From contig CAJWDO010000130.1 of NCBI GenBank assembly GCA_913031555.1, positions 1 to 5,420 on the forward strand: a stretch of DNA of 5,420 nucleotides, given 5' to 3'. The DNA is from an uncultured Alphaproteobacteria bacterium. Its GTDB lineage: Bacteria; Pseudomonadota; Alphaproteobacteria; Puniceispirillales; Puniceispirillaceae. Below the pieces are notes generated by a model, which did not search any database, was not told the origin of the DNA, and saw only the letters and a list, made by a program, of their open reading frames with translations. The position numbers were made by a program, and so were the translations under genes. Shown here piece by piece: positions 1-5,420 of the stretch (position 1 is its first letter; each line of letters opens with the position of its first letter).

Positions 1-1154
1 GGCGGGCCAAGCTGGTCAGCGCCAATTCCCAGAAGACGATAGCGCCGGTTCCCGCCGACCTCACGCGCCAGCAGGTCACGGCCCACCGCGAACAGGATAT
101 GCGCCTTGTCGGTGCGCTCGCCGAGTGTCTGGCTTCGCGTCAGCAGGCTGTGATCCGGGCGTTTCAGTTTCGGGGTACCCCGCCCGCCGGCAAGCCCCTG
201 CGCCTTCATCCGCGCCGACACCTTGAGGCACAGCATCTCAAGTTCGGCCTCGAGTTCGGCCTGTGTTGACAGGTCGGTGATGAAGGTGGTTTCGCTGGAA
301 ATGCTCTTCGCCTCGCGATCTGGCGTCACCGGACGCGGGTCGATGCCGGCGGCAAGGTCGCGGATGGTTGGCGCGCCGCGACCAAGGATGGCGGTCAGGC
401 TCCGTGGGCTGGCCGCGACCAGGTCGCCACAGCTTGTGATGCCGGCCTTTGCCAGCCGCGCCACCGCCGCCTTGCCAAGTCCGAACAGAACCGAGGCAGG
501 CTGGGGCGCAAGCCAGGCTGCCGCACTCGCCATATCGATGGCGAAGAACCCGTCCGGCTTGTCGCGGTCGGAGGCCATTTTTGCCAGTGATTTGGTGCCG
601 CTGAGGCCGATCGAGACAGTGATGCCGACCTCCTCGCGAATGGCGCGCTGCAGCCGCACAAGCGATTCCGCCGGTGTGCATCCATGAAGGGCCTCGGTGC
701 CGGCAAGATCGAGGAACGCCTCGTCGATCGACAGCGGCTGTACCAGCGGTGTCAGCGCCAGCATGCGGGCGCGGATTTCACGGCTGACACTGACATAATC
801 ATCCATCCGCGGGCGGATCACCACCGCGTCGGGACAGCGCTTCAGCGCCTGCCATGTCGGCATCGCCGACCGCACGCCGAACCGTCTGGCGATATAGCAG
901 GCTGCGGCGACCACGCCGCGTTCCCGCCCACCGACAATCACCGGCCGGTCGCGGATGTCCGGATTGTCGCGTTTTTCAACCGCAGCGTAGAAAGCGTCGC
1001 AATCGACATGCGCGATGGCAAGACCGAACAGTTCACGCCCACTGCGGATGTCGGTGGAATGGCAGGAGGGGCAGGCGACCGGCGCCGCCGCGCCGCCTAC
1101 ATGGCCGCTGCGAAGGCAGGACCGGCACAACATCTGGAAGGCACCGTCTTTCAT
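1..1154 (-). CDS. dinB: DNA polymerase IV (Y-family translesion polymerase), C-terminus cut by window edge
   Basis: This is a Y-family error-prone polymerase that copies past damaged bases. The 384 visible residues align with DinB throughout. Residues 9-31 hold a CxxC (C10, C13) and a second CxxC (C28, C31), the zinc-finger-like extension typical of alphaproteobacterial Pol IV. The palm begins with AHVDCDAFYAAVE (49-61): D51 and D53 are metal ligands, and Y56 sits at the steric-gate position that excludes ribonucleotides. SIDEAF (142-147) supplies the catalytic D144/E145. VSIGLSGTKSLAKMASDRDKPDG (180-202) is a conserved palm block, and FGLGKAAVARLAKAGI (224-239) the thumb helix-hairpin-helix. 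The little finger starts near 285 and ends in LTRSQTL before the edge; any clamp-binding C-terminal motif lies outside. The start was chosen because GGAG lies six bases upstream (1161-1164) and the Cys pairs follow at once. I saw no alphaproteobacterial LexA box (GTTC-N7-GTTC) upstream. Identity is very secure. Confidence 0.96.
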   Translation of the reverse strand, partial: MKDGAFQMLCRSCLRSGHVGGAAAPVACPSCHSTDIRSGRELFGLAIAHVDCDAFYAAVEKRDNPDIRDRPVIVGGRERGVVAAACYIARRFGVRSAMPTWQALKRCPDAVVIRPRMDDYVSVSREIRARMLALTPLVQPLSIDEAFLDLAGTEALHGCTPAESLVRLQRAIREEVGITVSIGLSGTKSLAKMASDRDKPDGFFAIDMASAAAWLAPQPASVLFGLGKAAVARLAKAGITSCGDLVAASPRSLTAILGRGAPTIRDLAAGIDPRPVTPDREAKSISSETTFITDLSTQAELEAELEMLCLKVSARMKAQGLAGGRGTPKLKRPDHSLLTRSQTLGERTDKAHILFAVGRDLLAREVGGNRRYRLLGIGADQLGP

Positions 1155-1289
1155 TGCCTGCTCCGGTTCCGCCTCTCGAGGTCGGCATTGGCGGGATCGA
1201 GACCGGCCGGGCCGGACGATCCGGGTTGGTATTGTGACCATCGTTCGGCGCCGCCTTTGATCAATCAGGAAACGGCAGGCCGCGCGCCG

Positions 1290-1329
1290 GTGCAACAAAA
1301 TTGTAATAGTGGTGAAACCAATCTGTAAC
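1290..1329 (+). promoter_or_regulatory. Candidate double Pho box (PhoB operator) upstream of pit
   Basis: Four heptamers start at 1290, 1301, 1312 and 1323, exactly 11 bp apart: GTGCAAC, TTGTAAT, GTGAAAC, CTGTAAC, separated by AAAA, AGTG and CAAT. All four share NTGNAAY. The known Pho box is two CTGTCAY-type heptamers with a 4-bp AT-rich spacer, so this looks like two boxes in tandem; the last unit matches the consensus at 6 of 7 positions. The register breaks on both sides. The array ends 51 bp before the pit start codon. The last unit could overlap a weak -35 (CTGTAA, 1323-1328) with GATCAT (1346-1351) as a -10 at 17-bp spacing, but both hexamers match poorly. PhoB binding is inferred. Activation or repression cannot be told from sequence; PhoB-repressed pit genes are known in rhizobia. 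Confidence 0.66.
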
Positions 1330-1380
1330 CATGAAAGCGTAAGCGGATCATGAAACAGTGCTGTTCGCGAGGGCCATCAC

Positions 1381-2883
1381 ATGAGTAACCGGCAGGTCAG
1401 GCAATCAAATCGTTACATTAATGATTTGCGACGAGTTGATTATCAGCATGGCGAGGTGAAGAAACTGTTCTCCGGCCTGCTTCCATTCGTTCTGGCGGCG
1501 TTGTTTCTGTGTTTTGTCGGCATCTATGGAAGCCTGGTTCTGAACGCCGCAAACGAAAACATGGTCATGCTCGTGGCGGCTGCGACGATCGGTGGCTATA
1601 TGGCGCTGAACATTGGCGCCAATGACGTTGCCAACAATATGGGTCCGGCCGTCGGCGGGCGTGTACTGACGGTTCTCGGGGCCGTGGCCATTGCGGCCGT
1701 ATGTGAAAGCGCCGGTGCCATCCTTGCGGGTGGCGATGTCGTGCAGACGGTGGCCAAGGGAATCATCCAGCCCGGGGACGGCGTCACCCCGAACGAATTT
1801 CGCAACCTGATGCTGAGTGCGCTGTTTGCGGCCGCATTGTGGATCAATCTGGCGACATATCTGAACGCGCCGGTATCGACAACCCATTCGATCGTCGGCG
1901 GCGTGATGGGGGCCGGCATCGCGGCTGCCGGCTTTGGCCTTGTGAACTGGGTCACCATGTCGAAAATCGCCGCAAGCTGGGTAATTTCGCCGGTATTCGG
2001 CGGCTGTGTCGCCGCCGCACTGCTGTTCTTCATTCATGCCAGGATCATGAATGTGGAAGACCGGAAATCGGCCGCCAGGACATGGGTGCCGGTGCTGATC
2101 GGATTGATGGCCAGCGCCTTCGCCGCCTACATGGCGACAAAGGGTCTGAAGAAGATATGGAGACCGTCGGCGATTGAGATCATCATCTACTCCGCCGGCA
2201 CCTTCGTGGCCTTCTGGCTCATGTCGATCCCCTATATCGCGAAGCGGGCCGCCGCCGGCGACTCCCGGAAGAAATCGATCAACGCGCTGTTCAATCTGCC
2301 GCTGATCATCGGGGTGGCCCTTCTCAGCTTTGCCCATGGGGCGAATGATGTTGCCAATGCGGTGGGCCCGCTGGCGGCAATTGTCTCGACCTTCGAATCC
2401 GAATCCATCGAGGCAAAGGTCGTCATCCCGCTCTGGGTGATGATGATCGGGGCCATCGGTCTGGCCCTGGGTCTGCTGCTGTTCGGGCCAAAGCTGATCA
2501 ACACTGTCGGCGAGAAAATCACCAAGCTGAACGCGCCGCGTGCCTATTGTGTGGCGTTGGCGTCAGCCATCACGGTGCTGATCGCGACCACATTGGGATT
2601 GCCGGTCAGCTCCACGCATATCGCGATCGGCGCGATTTTCGGGATCGGATTTCTTCGCGAGTTTGTGGAAAATCCGTCCAAAAAACGCCTCAAGCCGGGC
2701 CACAGGATCAACAGCACCGCGCTTGAAGCCTTTCAGAACGTCAATATTCGGTTGCGGCGCAAATTGGTGCGGCGGCGCTTTGTCCTGTCAATCGGGGCCG
2801 CCTGGATTATCACCGTTCCGGCTTCGGCTGTCCTTGCGGCGCTGATTTTCTATCTTTTGCAATTCCTAGTATCAGCGGCTTGA
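1381..2883 (+). CDS. pit: Inorganic phosphate transporter, PiT family
   Basis: This is an inner-membrane, low-affinity phosphate symporter of the PiT family; bacterial members usually take up metal-phosphate with protons. The 500-residue protein shows the family's internal duplication: GANDVANNMGP (79-89) in the first half and GANDVANAVGP (320-330) in the second. Each is followed by the paired loop motif, NAPVSTTHSIVGG (162-174) and GLPVSSTHIAIGA (406-418). About twelve hydrophobic segments are visible, with a hydrophilic N-terminal tail of about 30 residues, a charged central loop (220-235 and 286-300) and a basic stretch (433-466) before a last membrane span ending at the C-terminus. The start has GAGGG seven bases upstream (1369-1373). 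The length fits the longer bacterial Pit proteins. The 3' end overlaps the convergent Nudix gene by 74 bp. A candidate Pho box array lies just upstream, and phoU lies downstream beyond the Nudix gene. Ion coupling and metal preference cannot be read from sequence. Confidence 0.95.
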   Translation: MSNRQVRQSNRYINDLRRVDYQHGEVKKLFSGLLPFVLAALFLCFVGIYGSLVLNAANENMVMLVAAATIGGYMALNIGANDVANNMGPAVGGRVLTVLGAVAIAAVCESAGAILAGGDVVQTVAKGIIQPGDGVTPNEFRNLMLSALFAAALWINLATYLNAPVSTTHSIVGGVMGAGIAAAGFGLVNWVTMSKIAASWVISPVFGGCVAAALLFFIHARIMNVEDRKSAARTWVPVLIGLMASAFAAYMATKGLKKIWRPSAIEIIIYSAGTFVAFWLMSIPYIAKRAAAGDSRKKSINALFNLPLIIGVALLSFAHGANDVANAVGPLAAIVSTFESESIEAKVVIPLWVMMIGAIGLALGLLLFGPKLINTVGEKITKLNAPRAYCVALASAITVLIATTLGLPVSSTHIAIGAIFGIGFLREFVENPSKKRLKPGHRINSTALEAFQNVNIRLRRKLVRRRFVLSIGAAWIITVPASAVLAALIFYLLQFLVSAA

Positions 2884-3283
2884 TCGCGGTGAAGGCCCCT
2901 ATCACCTGCTGGAAGTCCTCACGGTCGGTAACCTTGGGGGCATCCTCAAGCAGCGCCCAATGGCGGTCGCGCTTGTCCTGTTCGGGCCATTCCTCCATCT
3001 GGTTCGTGACAAGCATGGGAAAATAGGTAACGGCGACCTGGGAAATCCCCGCCGGGTCACTCTTGGTTATGGCCATGGTCATGGGTACATCCTGAAGGAT
3101 CTCGCCCTCCACACCGGCTTCCTGAAACGCCTCGCGCGAGGCCCCGTCGATCAGGCTCTCGCCGGATACAACGTCGCCTTTCGGGAGGATCCACCGGCCC
3201 CGCCTTTGCGATGTAACGAACATGACCGCGATGCGCTCGCCATTTATGTCAAACGGGATTACACCGACCTTGTGATCCATCAT
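2810..3283 (-). CDS. Nudix hydrolase, DIPP-like type
   Basis: Nudix enzymes hydrolyse a nucleoside diphosphate linked to another moiety, or related polyphosphates. In the 157-residue product the Nudix box begins at G36, with GxxxxxE to E42, seven residues, then REAFQEAGV (50-58). The preceding GRWILPKG (29-36) resembles the diphosphoinositol/diadenosine polyphosphate hydrolase-like branch. One residue is atypical: the box normally reads REUxEExGU, and here the first E of the EE pair is Q54, while E51 and E55 remain. The start is uncertain. I chose ATG 3283 because AAAGGTGG (3285-3292) precedes it and the fold then begins directly with DHKVGVIPF; the next codon is also ATG. An upstream in-frame ATG at 3322 would add 13 residues but has little ribosome-site support. 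The basic, Pro/Gln-rich tail (about the last 20 residues) is encoded antisense to Pit's final membrane span. The gene is divergent from phoU. The substrate is unknown. Confidence 0.88.
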   Translation of the reverse strand: MMDHKVGVIPFDINGERIAVMFVTSQRRGRWILPKGDVVSGESLIDGASREAFQEAGVEGEILQDVPMTMAITKSDPAGISQVAVTYFPMLVTNQMEEWPEQDKRDRHWALLEDAPKVTDREDFQQVIGAFTAIKPLILGIAKDRKSAPQGQPKPER

Positions 3284-3363
3284 GCCACCTTTCTGGATGC
3301 GCGCTGCGCATAAATGATACATGATAACCTACGCAACGGAGAAATCCAGATCCAACATATCAG

Positions 3364-3377
3364 TGGCCTTTTGGCCA
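3364..3377. repeat. Short perfect inverted repeat in the Nudix-phoU divergent region
   Basis: TGGCC-TTTT-GGCCA forms a perfect 5-bp inverted repeat with a 4-base centre, 34 bp before the chosen phoU start. It lies in the only non-coding stretch between the divergent Nudix and phoU genes (3284-3411). It could be a small operator, a weak hairpin in a phoU leader, or chance. No T-tract follows it, so it is not a terminator. I found no Pho-box-like heptamer pair and no convincing -35/-10 pair here. Confidence 0.25.
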
Positions 3378-3411
3378 GACATCCGTGCCCGCGAGGATAT
3401 GTGAAAGAGTG

Positions 3412-4125
3412 ATGATGCAAGGGGAACCGACAGAGGGCGCCTTCAAGATAGATCTGAAGGATCTTGACATGACGCTCGTGCGCCTTGGCAGGCTGGCTAG
3501 CCGCCAGCTCAATGCCTGCCTTCGTGCCATGTCGGATTTCCAGGCGAATCGGGTCGACATGCTGATCGAACGCGACATCGAACTCGACGAGCTGGAAATT
3601 CAGATCAATGAAATGGTGCTGAGCATCATCACCATGCGGGCGCCGCGCGCCGATGATCTGCGCCGCGTTTTGGCGGCGGCGAAAGCCGCGCAGAGTCTTG
3701 AGCGGATCGGCGACTATGCCCGCAACACGGCCAATCGCACCAAAGCCATCATGGCTGGCGATCCGGACAATCTTCCCTGGGACCAGCTGATCGAGATCGG
3801 CACGATGGTGGCGTCAATGATCGATGATGTTCTGGTCGCATACGAGATGGGGGAACTGGAGGCCGCGCAGGCAATCCGCAATTCCGACGTTCATGTCGAC
3901 AAGCTTCACACGGCGTTTTTCGAGAGCGTCATTGCCGAGATGGAAGCCGGCAATCTGGCGCCGCTGGTCGGGGCGCATCTTCTGTTTATCGGCAAGAATC
4001 TGGAGCGGATCGGTGACTTCACCACCAGCCTTGCCGAACAGGTTCTGTTCATCGAGACAGGCGAGACGATCGAGCCGAACCGGCCAAAGGCCGACCGGAC
4101 AAGCTGGATGATCGACGAGGCGTGA
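3412..4125 (+). CDS. phoU: Phosphate signalling regulator PhoU
   Basis: PhoU is a cytoplasmic all-helical protein that keeps the PhoR/PhoB system quiet when phosphate is plentiful and can modulate phosphate uptake. The 237-residue product is close to the usual PhoU length (about 240). It has two tandem three-helix-bundle repeats, each with the metal-binding signature: SLERIGDYARNTANR (95-109) in the first and NLERIGDFTTSLAEQ (196-210) in the second. The conserved E and D are kept in both; the usual Asn before Ile is kept only in the first. The start is ambiguous. GTG 3385 is in frame but has no ribosome site; ATG 3412 and ATG 3415 follow GAAAGAG (3403-3409) and give the family's normal N-terminus, so I chose 3412. 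pit lies upstream beyond the opposite-strand Nudix gene, and no pstSCAB or phoB/phoR gene is in view. The link to Pit is by context only. Confidence 0.94.
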   Translation: MMQGEPTEGAFKIDLKDLDMTLVRLGRLASRQLNACLRAMSDFQANRVDMLIERDIELDELEIQINEMVLSIITMRAPRADDLRRVLAAAKAAQSLERIGDYARNTANRTKAIMAGDPDNLPWDQLIEIGTMVASMIDDVLVAYEMGELEAAQAIRNSDVHVDKLHTAFFESVIAEMEAGNLAPLVGAHLLFIGKNLERIGDFTTSLAEQVLFIETGETIEPNRPKADRTSWMIDEA

Positions 4126-4178
4126 CAGGATGGTCCGCCGCGCGCTAGCCTGTCGGACAACCCGGATCCAAACACGTC

Positions 4179-4184
4179 AGGAGG
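4179..4184 (+). promoter_or_regulatory. Strong ribosome binding site deciding the hydratase start
   Basis: AGGAGG lies five bases before ATG 4190. This favours 4190 over the in-frame ATG at 4130, which has no spaced Shine-Dalgarno sequence and would add 20 residues rich in Arg and Thr with no resemblance to the family. Confidence 0.85.
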
Positions 4185-4189
4185 CTGCA

Positions 4190-5041
4190 ATGAGTGATGG
4201 TGACATGTTGGCCCGAAGAGCGGGTGAAACGACGAATGACGCGCCTGTGCTGGCCGATTGTGATGATGACGGCATTCTGCGCCTGACGCTGAACGCCCCG
4301 AAATCGCGCAACGCCCTGTCCGAAGCCATGATGGCGGCGCTGGCCACAGCACTTGATGATGCCGCCGGCAATGATGCTGTGCGGGTGATCGTGATCGCGG
4401 CGAACGGCCCGGTGTTCTGTGCCGGCCACAATCTGAAGGAAATGACAGCGGCCCGCAGCGCGCCGGAGAACGCCACTGACCGTGGCCGCGACTATTTCAC
4501 CCGCGTGCTGAATCAATGTTCGTCCCTGATGGCGTCGATTCCGGCACATCCGAAACCTGTCATTGCCGAGGTGACCGGCACCGCCACTGCCGCCGGCTGC
4601 CAGCTTGTCGCCAGCTGCGATCTTGCCATCGCCGCCGAAGCCGCGCAGTTCGCCACGCCGGGGGTTCATATCGGCCTGTTCTGTTCCACCCCGATGGTGG
4701 CGCTGTCGCGCAAGGTGGCGGCCAAACACGCCATGGAGATGCTGTTGACAGGCGATCCCTGCCCGGCGCCGCGCGCGGCGGAAATCGGGCTGATCAACCG
4801 CGCGGTTCCGGACGAGGAGCTGTCGCAAACAGTCATGGAAATGGCGCGGCGCATCGCGTCGAAATCGACCGCCACCGTCGCCTTTGGCAAGCCGGCCTTC
4901 TATCGCCAGGCCGAAAGGCCGCTGGTCGAGGCCTATGAATATGCGGCAGCGGTGATGGTCGACAACATGCTGGCGAATGACGCTGCCGAAGGCATCGCCG
5001 CCTTCATCGAGAAACGCCCGCCGCGCTGGACCGACAGTTGA
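4190..5041 (+). CDS. Enoyl-CoA hydratase/isomerase family protein, ECHDC3-like, lacking both catalytic Glu
   Basis: The 283-residue protein has the crotonase fold. The closest recognisable type is the ECHDC3 branch: FCAGHNLKEM (76-85), TATAAGCQLVASCDLAIA (131-148), FATPGVHIGLFCSTP (154-168), FGKPAFYRQ (232-240) and a C-terminal EGIAAFIEKRPPRW (267-280). A78 fits one oxyanion-hole position. The second, normally Gly (G141 in rat mitochondrial hydratase), is A135. The two catalytic glutamates of true hydratases (E144 and E164 in the rat enzyme) align with Q138 and G158. This is the state of the whole ECHDC3-like group, not local damage. CoA-thioester binding is likely, but hydration of enoyl-CoA is doubtful and the real reaction is unknown. 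The first 20 residues are poorly conserved. The start is set by AGGAGG at 4179-4184. A 30-bp gap to the next gene suggests an operon with the nitronate monooxygenase. A 64-bp gap after phoU holds no clear terminator. Confidence 0.92.
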   Translation: MSDGDMLARRAGETTNDAPVLADCDDDGILRLTLNAPKSRNALSEAMMAALATALDDAAGNDAVRVIVIAANGPVFCAGHNLKEMTAARSAPENATDRGRDYFTRVLNQCSSLMASIPAHPKPVIAEVTGTATAAGCQLVASCDLAIAAEAAQFATPGVHIGLFCSTPMVALSRKVAAKHAMEMLLTGDPCPAPRAAEIGLINRAVPDEELSQTVMEMARRIASKSTATVAFGKPAFYRQAERPLVEAYEYAAAVMVDNMLANDAAEGIAAFIEKRPPRWTDS

Positions 5042-5071
5042 CCTTGATCTGACGAGAGGAAGGACCGCCGC

Positions 5072-5420
5072 ATGCCGCTTCCCGCCATTATGGAAGGCCG
5101 GCTTCGCCTGCCGCTTGTCGCCGCACCGATGTTTCTGGCTTCCGGGCCGGAGCTTGTCCTGGCTTGTTGCCGGGCCGGCATTATCGGCAGTTTTCCGGCG
5201 AAGAACCAGCGGACGCTGGAAGGTCTTGATGGCTGGCTGCAGACCATCCGTGACGGGCTTGCCTCGAATGCCGCCGCCGCAGGCAATCCGATGCCCCCTT
5301 TCGCGGTCAATTTGATCGTCCACCGCACAAATGAAACGCTGCAGGAGGAACTGGCGCTGTGTGTCAGGCACCAGGTGCCGCTCGAGGGGTGCAACATGTA
5401 CACGCTCGCGAGGCGCTTCA
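5072..5420 (+). CDS. Nitronate monooxygenase (2-nitropropane dioxygenase family), N-terminal part
   Basis: Only the first 116 codons are in the window. Nitronate monooxygenases are FMN-dependent TIM-barrel enzymes that oxidise alkyl nitronates to carbonyl compounds and nitrite. The opening GRLRLPLVAAPMFLASGPELVLACCRAGIIGSFPAKN (9-45) is the characteristic first strand and flavin-pocket region, with PMFLASGPELV the clearest block. FAVNLIVHRTNETLQEELALCVRHQVP (77-103) is the next conserved segment. The start has AGGAAGGA (5057-5064) seven bases upstream. After VPL (102-104) the family normally continues with a strand of the type VITSLGA; here the frame reads EGCNMYTLARRF, which does not match. 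The cause may be a frameshift, local divergence or a join at the sequence end. The gene follows the hydratase homologue by 30 bp and is probably co-transcribed with it. The many annotated bacterial homologues mostly have no tested substrate. Confidence 0.9.
   Translation, partial: MPLPAIMEGRLRLPLVAAPMFLASGPELVLACCRAGIIGSFPAKNQRTLEGLDGWLQTIRDGLASNAAAAGNPMPPFAVNLIVHRTNETLQEELALCVRHQVPLEGCNMYTLARRF

Noticed and set aside
1155..1289. Possible SOS (LexA) box for dinB
   Set aside because: I looked for GTTC-N7-GTTC and its reverse complement; single GTTC occurrences exist but no correctly spaced pair.
684..1328. A 214-codon plus-strand open frame opposite dinB
   Set aside because: It is antisense to a well-supported dinB, its Arg/Ala/His-rich translation resembles no family, and it runs through the Pho-box region.
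1405..2337. A 310-codon minus-strand open frame opposite pit
   Set aside because: It mirrors pit codons, has a low-complexity Arg/Gly/His/Gln composition, no recognisable domain and no supported start.
4134..4158. GTCCG...CGGAC inverted repeat between phoU and the hydratase homologue as a terminator
   Set aside because: The stem is only 5 bp with a 15-base loop and no T-run follows, so it is not a convincing intrinsic terminator.
4130..4189. Upstream in-frame start adding 20 residues to the hydratase homologue
   Set aside because: The extension is Arg/Thr-rich, has no properly spaced ribosome site and does not resemble the family; ATG 4190 has AGGAGG at five bases.
4145..5371. A 408-codon minus-strand open frame spanning the hydratase homologue and the nitronate monooxygenase
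   Set aside because: It is an antisense frame produced by GC-rich coding sequence; it crosses two well-supported genes and has no family motif.
1..5420. Mobile elements, CRISPR array, tRNA/rRNA, toxin-antitoxin or defence genes
   Set aside because: Nearly every base belongs to a recognisable housekeeping-type gene or a short intergenic gap; no terminal repeats, spacer-repeat pattern or matching folds were seen.

Overview
The window looks like ordinary chromosomal DNA from an alphaproteobacterium. It is GC-rich, with G/C-biased third codon positions. The DNA polymerase IV carries the N-terminal zinc-finger-like extension common in alphaproteobacterial DinB, and the other proteins resemble alphaproteobacterial forms. 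The order cannot be fixed from this sequence; a marine lineage is possible but is only a guess. I see no mobile element, CRISPR array, tRNA, rRNA or prophage gene.

Layout from left to right. (1) A 3'-truncated dinB gene on the minus strand occupies 1-1154. (2) A divergent intergenic region, 1155-1380, carries the most distinctive non-coding signal: four heptamers of the form NTGNAAY at an exact 11-bp period (1290-1329), which fit a double Pho box. (3) A PiT-family phosphate transporter gene runs on the plus strand, 1381-2883. (4) A Nudix hydrolase gene on the minus strand overlaps the pit 3' end tail-to-tail by 74 bp. (5) A phoU gene on the plus strand, 3412-4125, is divergent from the Nudix gene. 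(6) An enoyl-CoA hydratase/isomerase-family gene of the ECHDC3 type (4190-5041) follows. (7) The 5' part of a nitronate monooxygenase gene (from 5072) runs off the right edge.

The middle of the window is a small phosphate module: a candidate PhoB-controlled low-affinity phosphate transporter, a PhoU regulator and a Nudix phosphohydrolase interleaved on the opposite strand. No pst or phoB/phoR gene is visible. The two right-hand genes have strong ribosome binding sites and a 30-bp gap, so they are probably co-transcribed; their link to phosphate is not evident. The hydratase homologue lacks both canonical catalytic glutamates, so its annotated activity should not be taken at face value.

I found no clearly new multi-gene system. 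The items most worth a second look are the four-unit Pho-box array, the glutamate-less hydratase homologue, the altered Nudix box, and the loss of family resemblance in the last 12 or so codons of the window.
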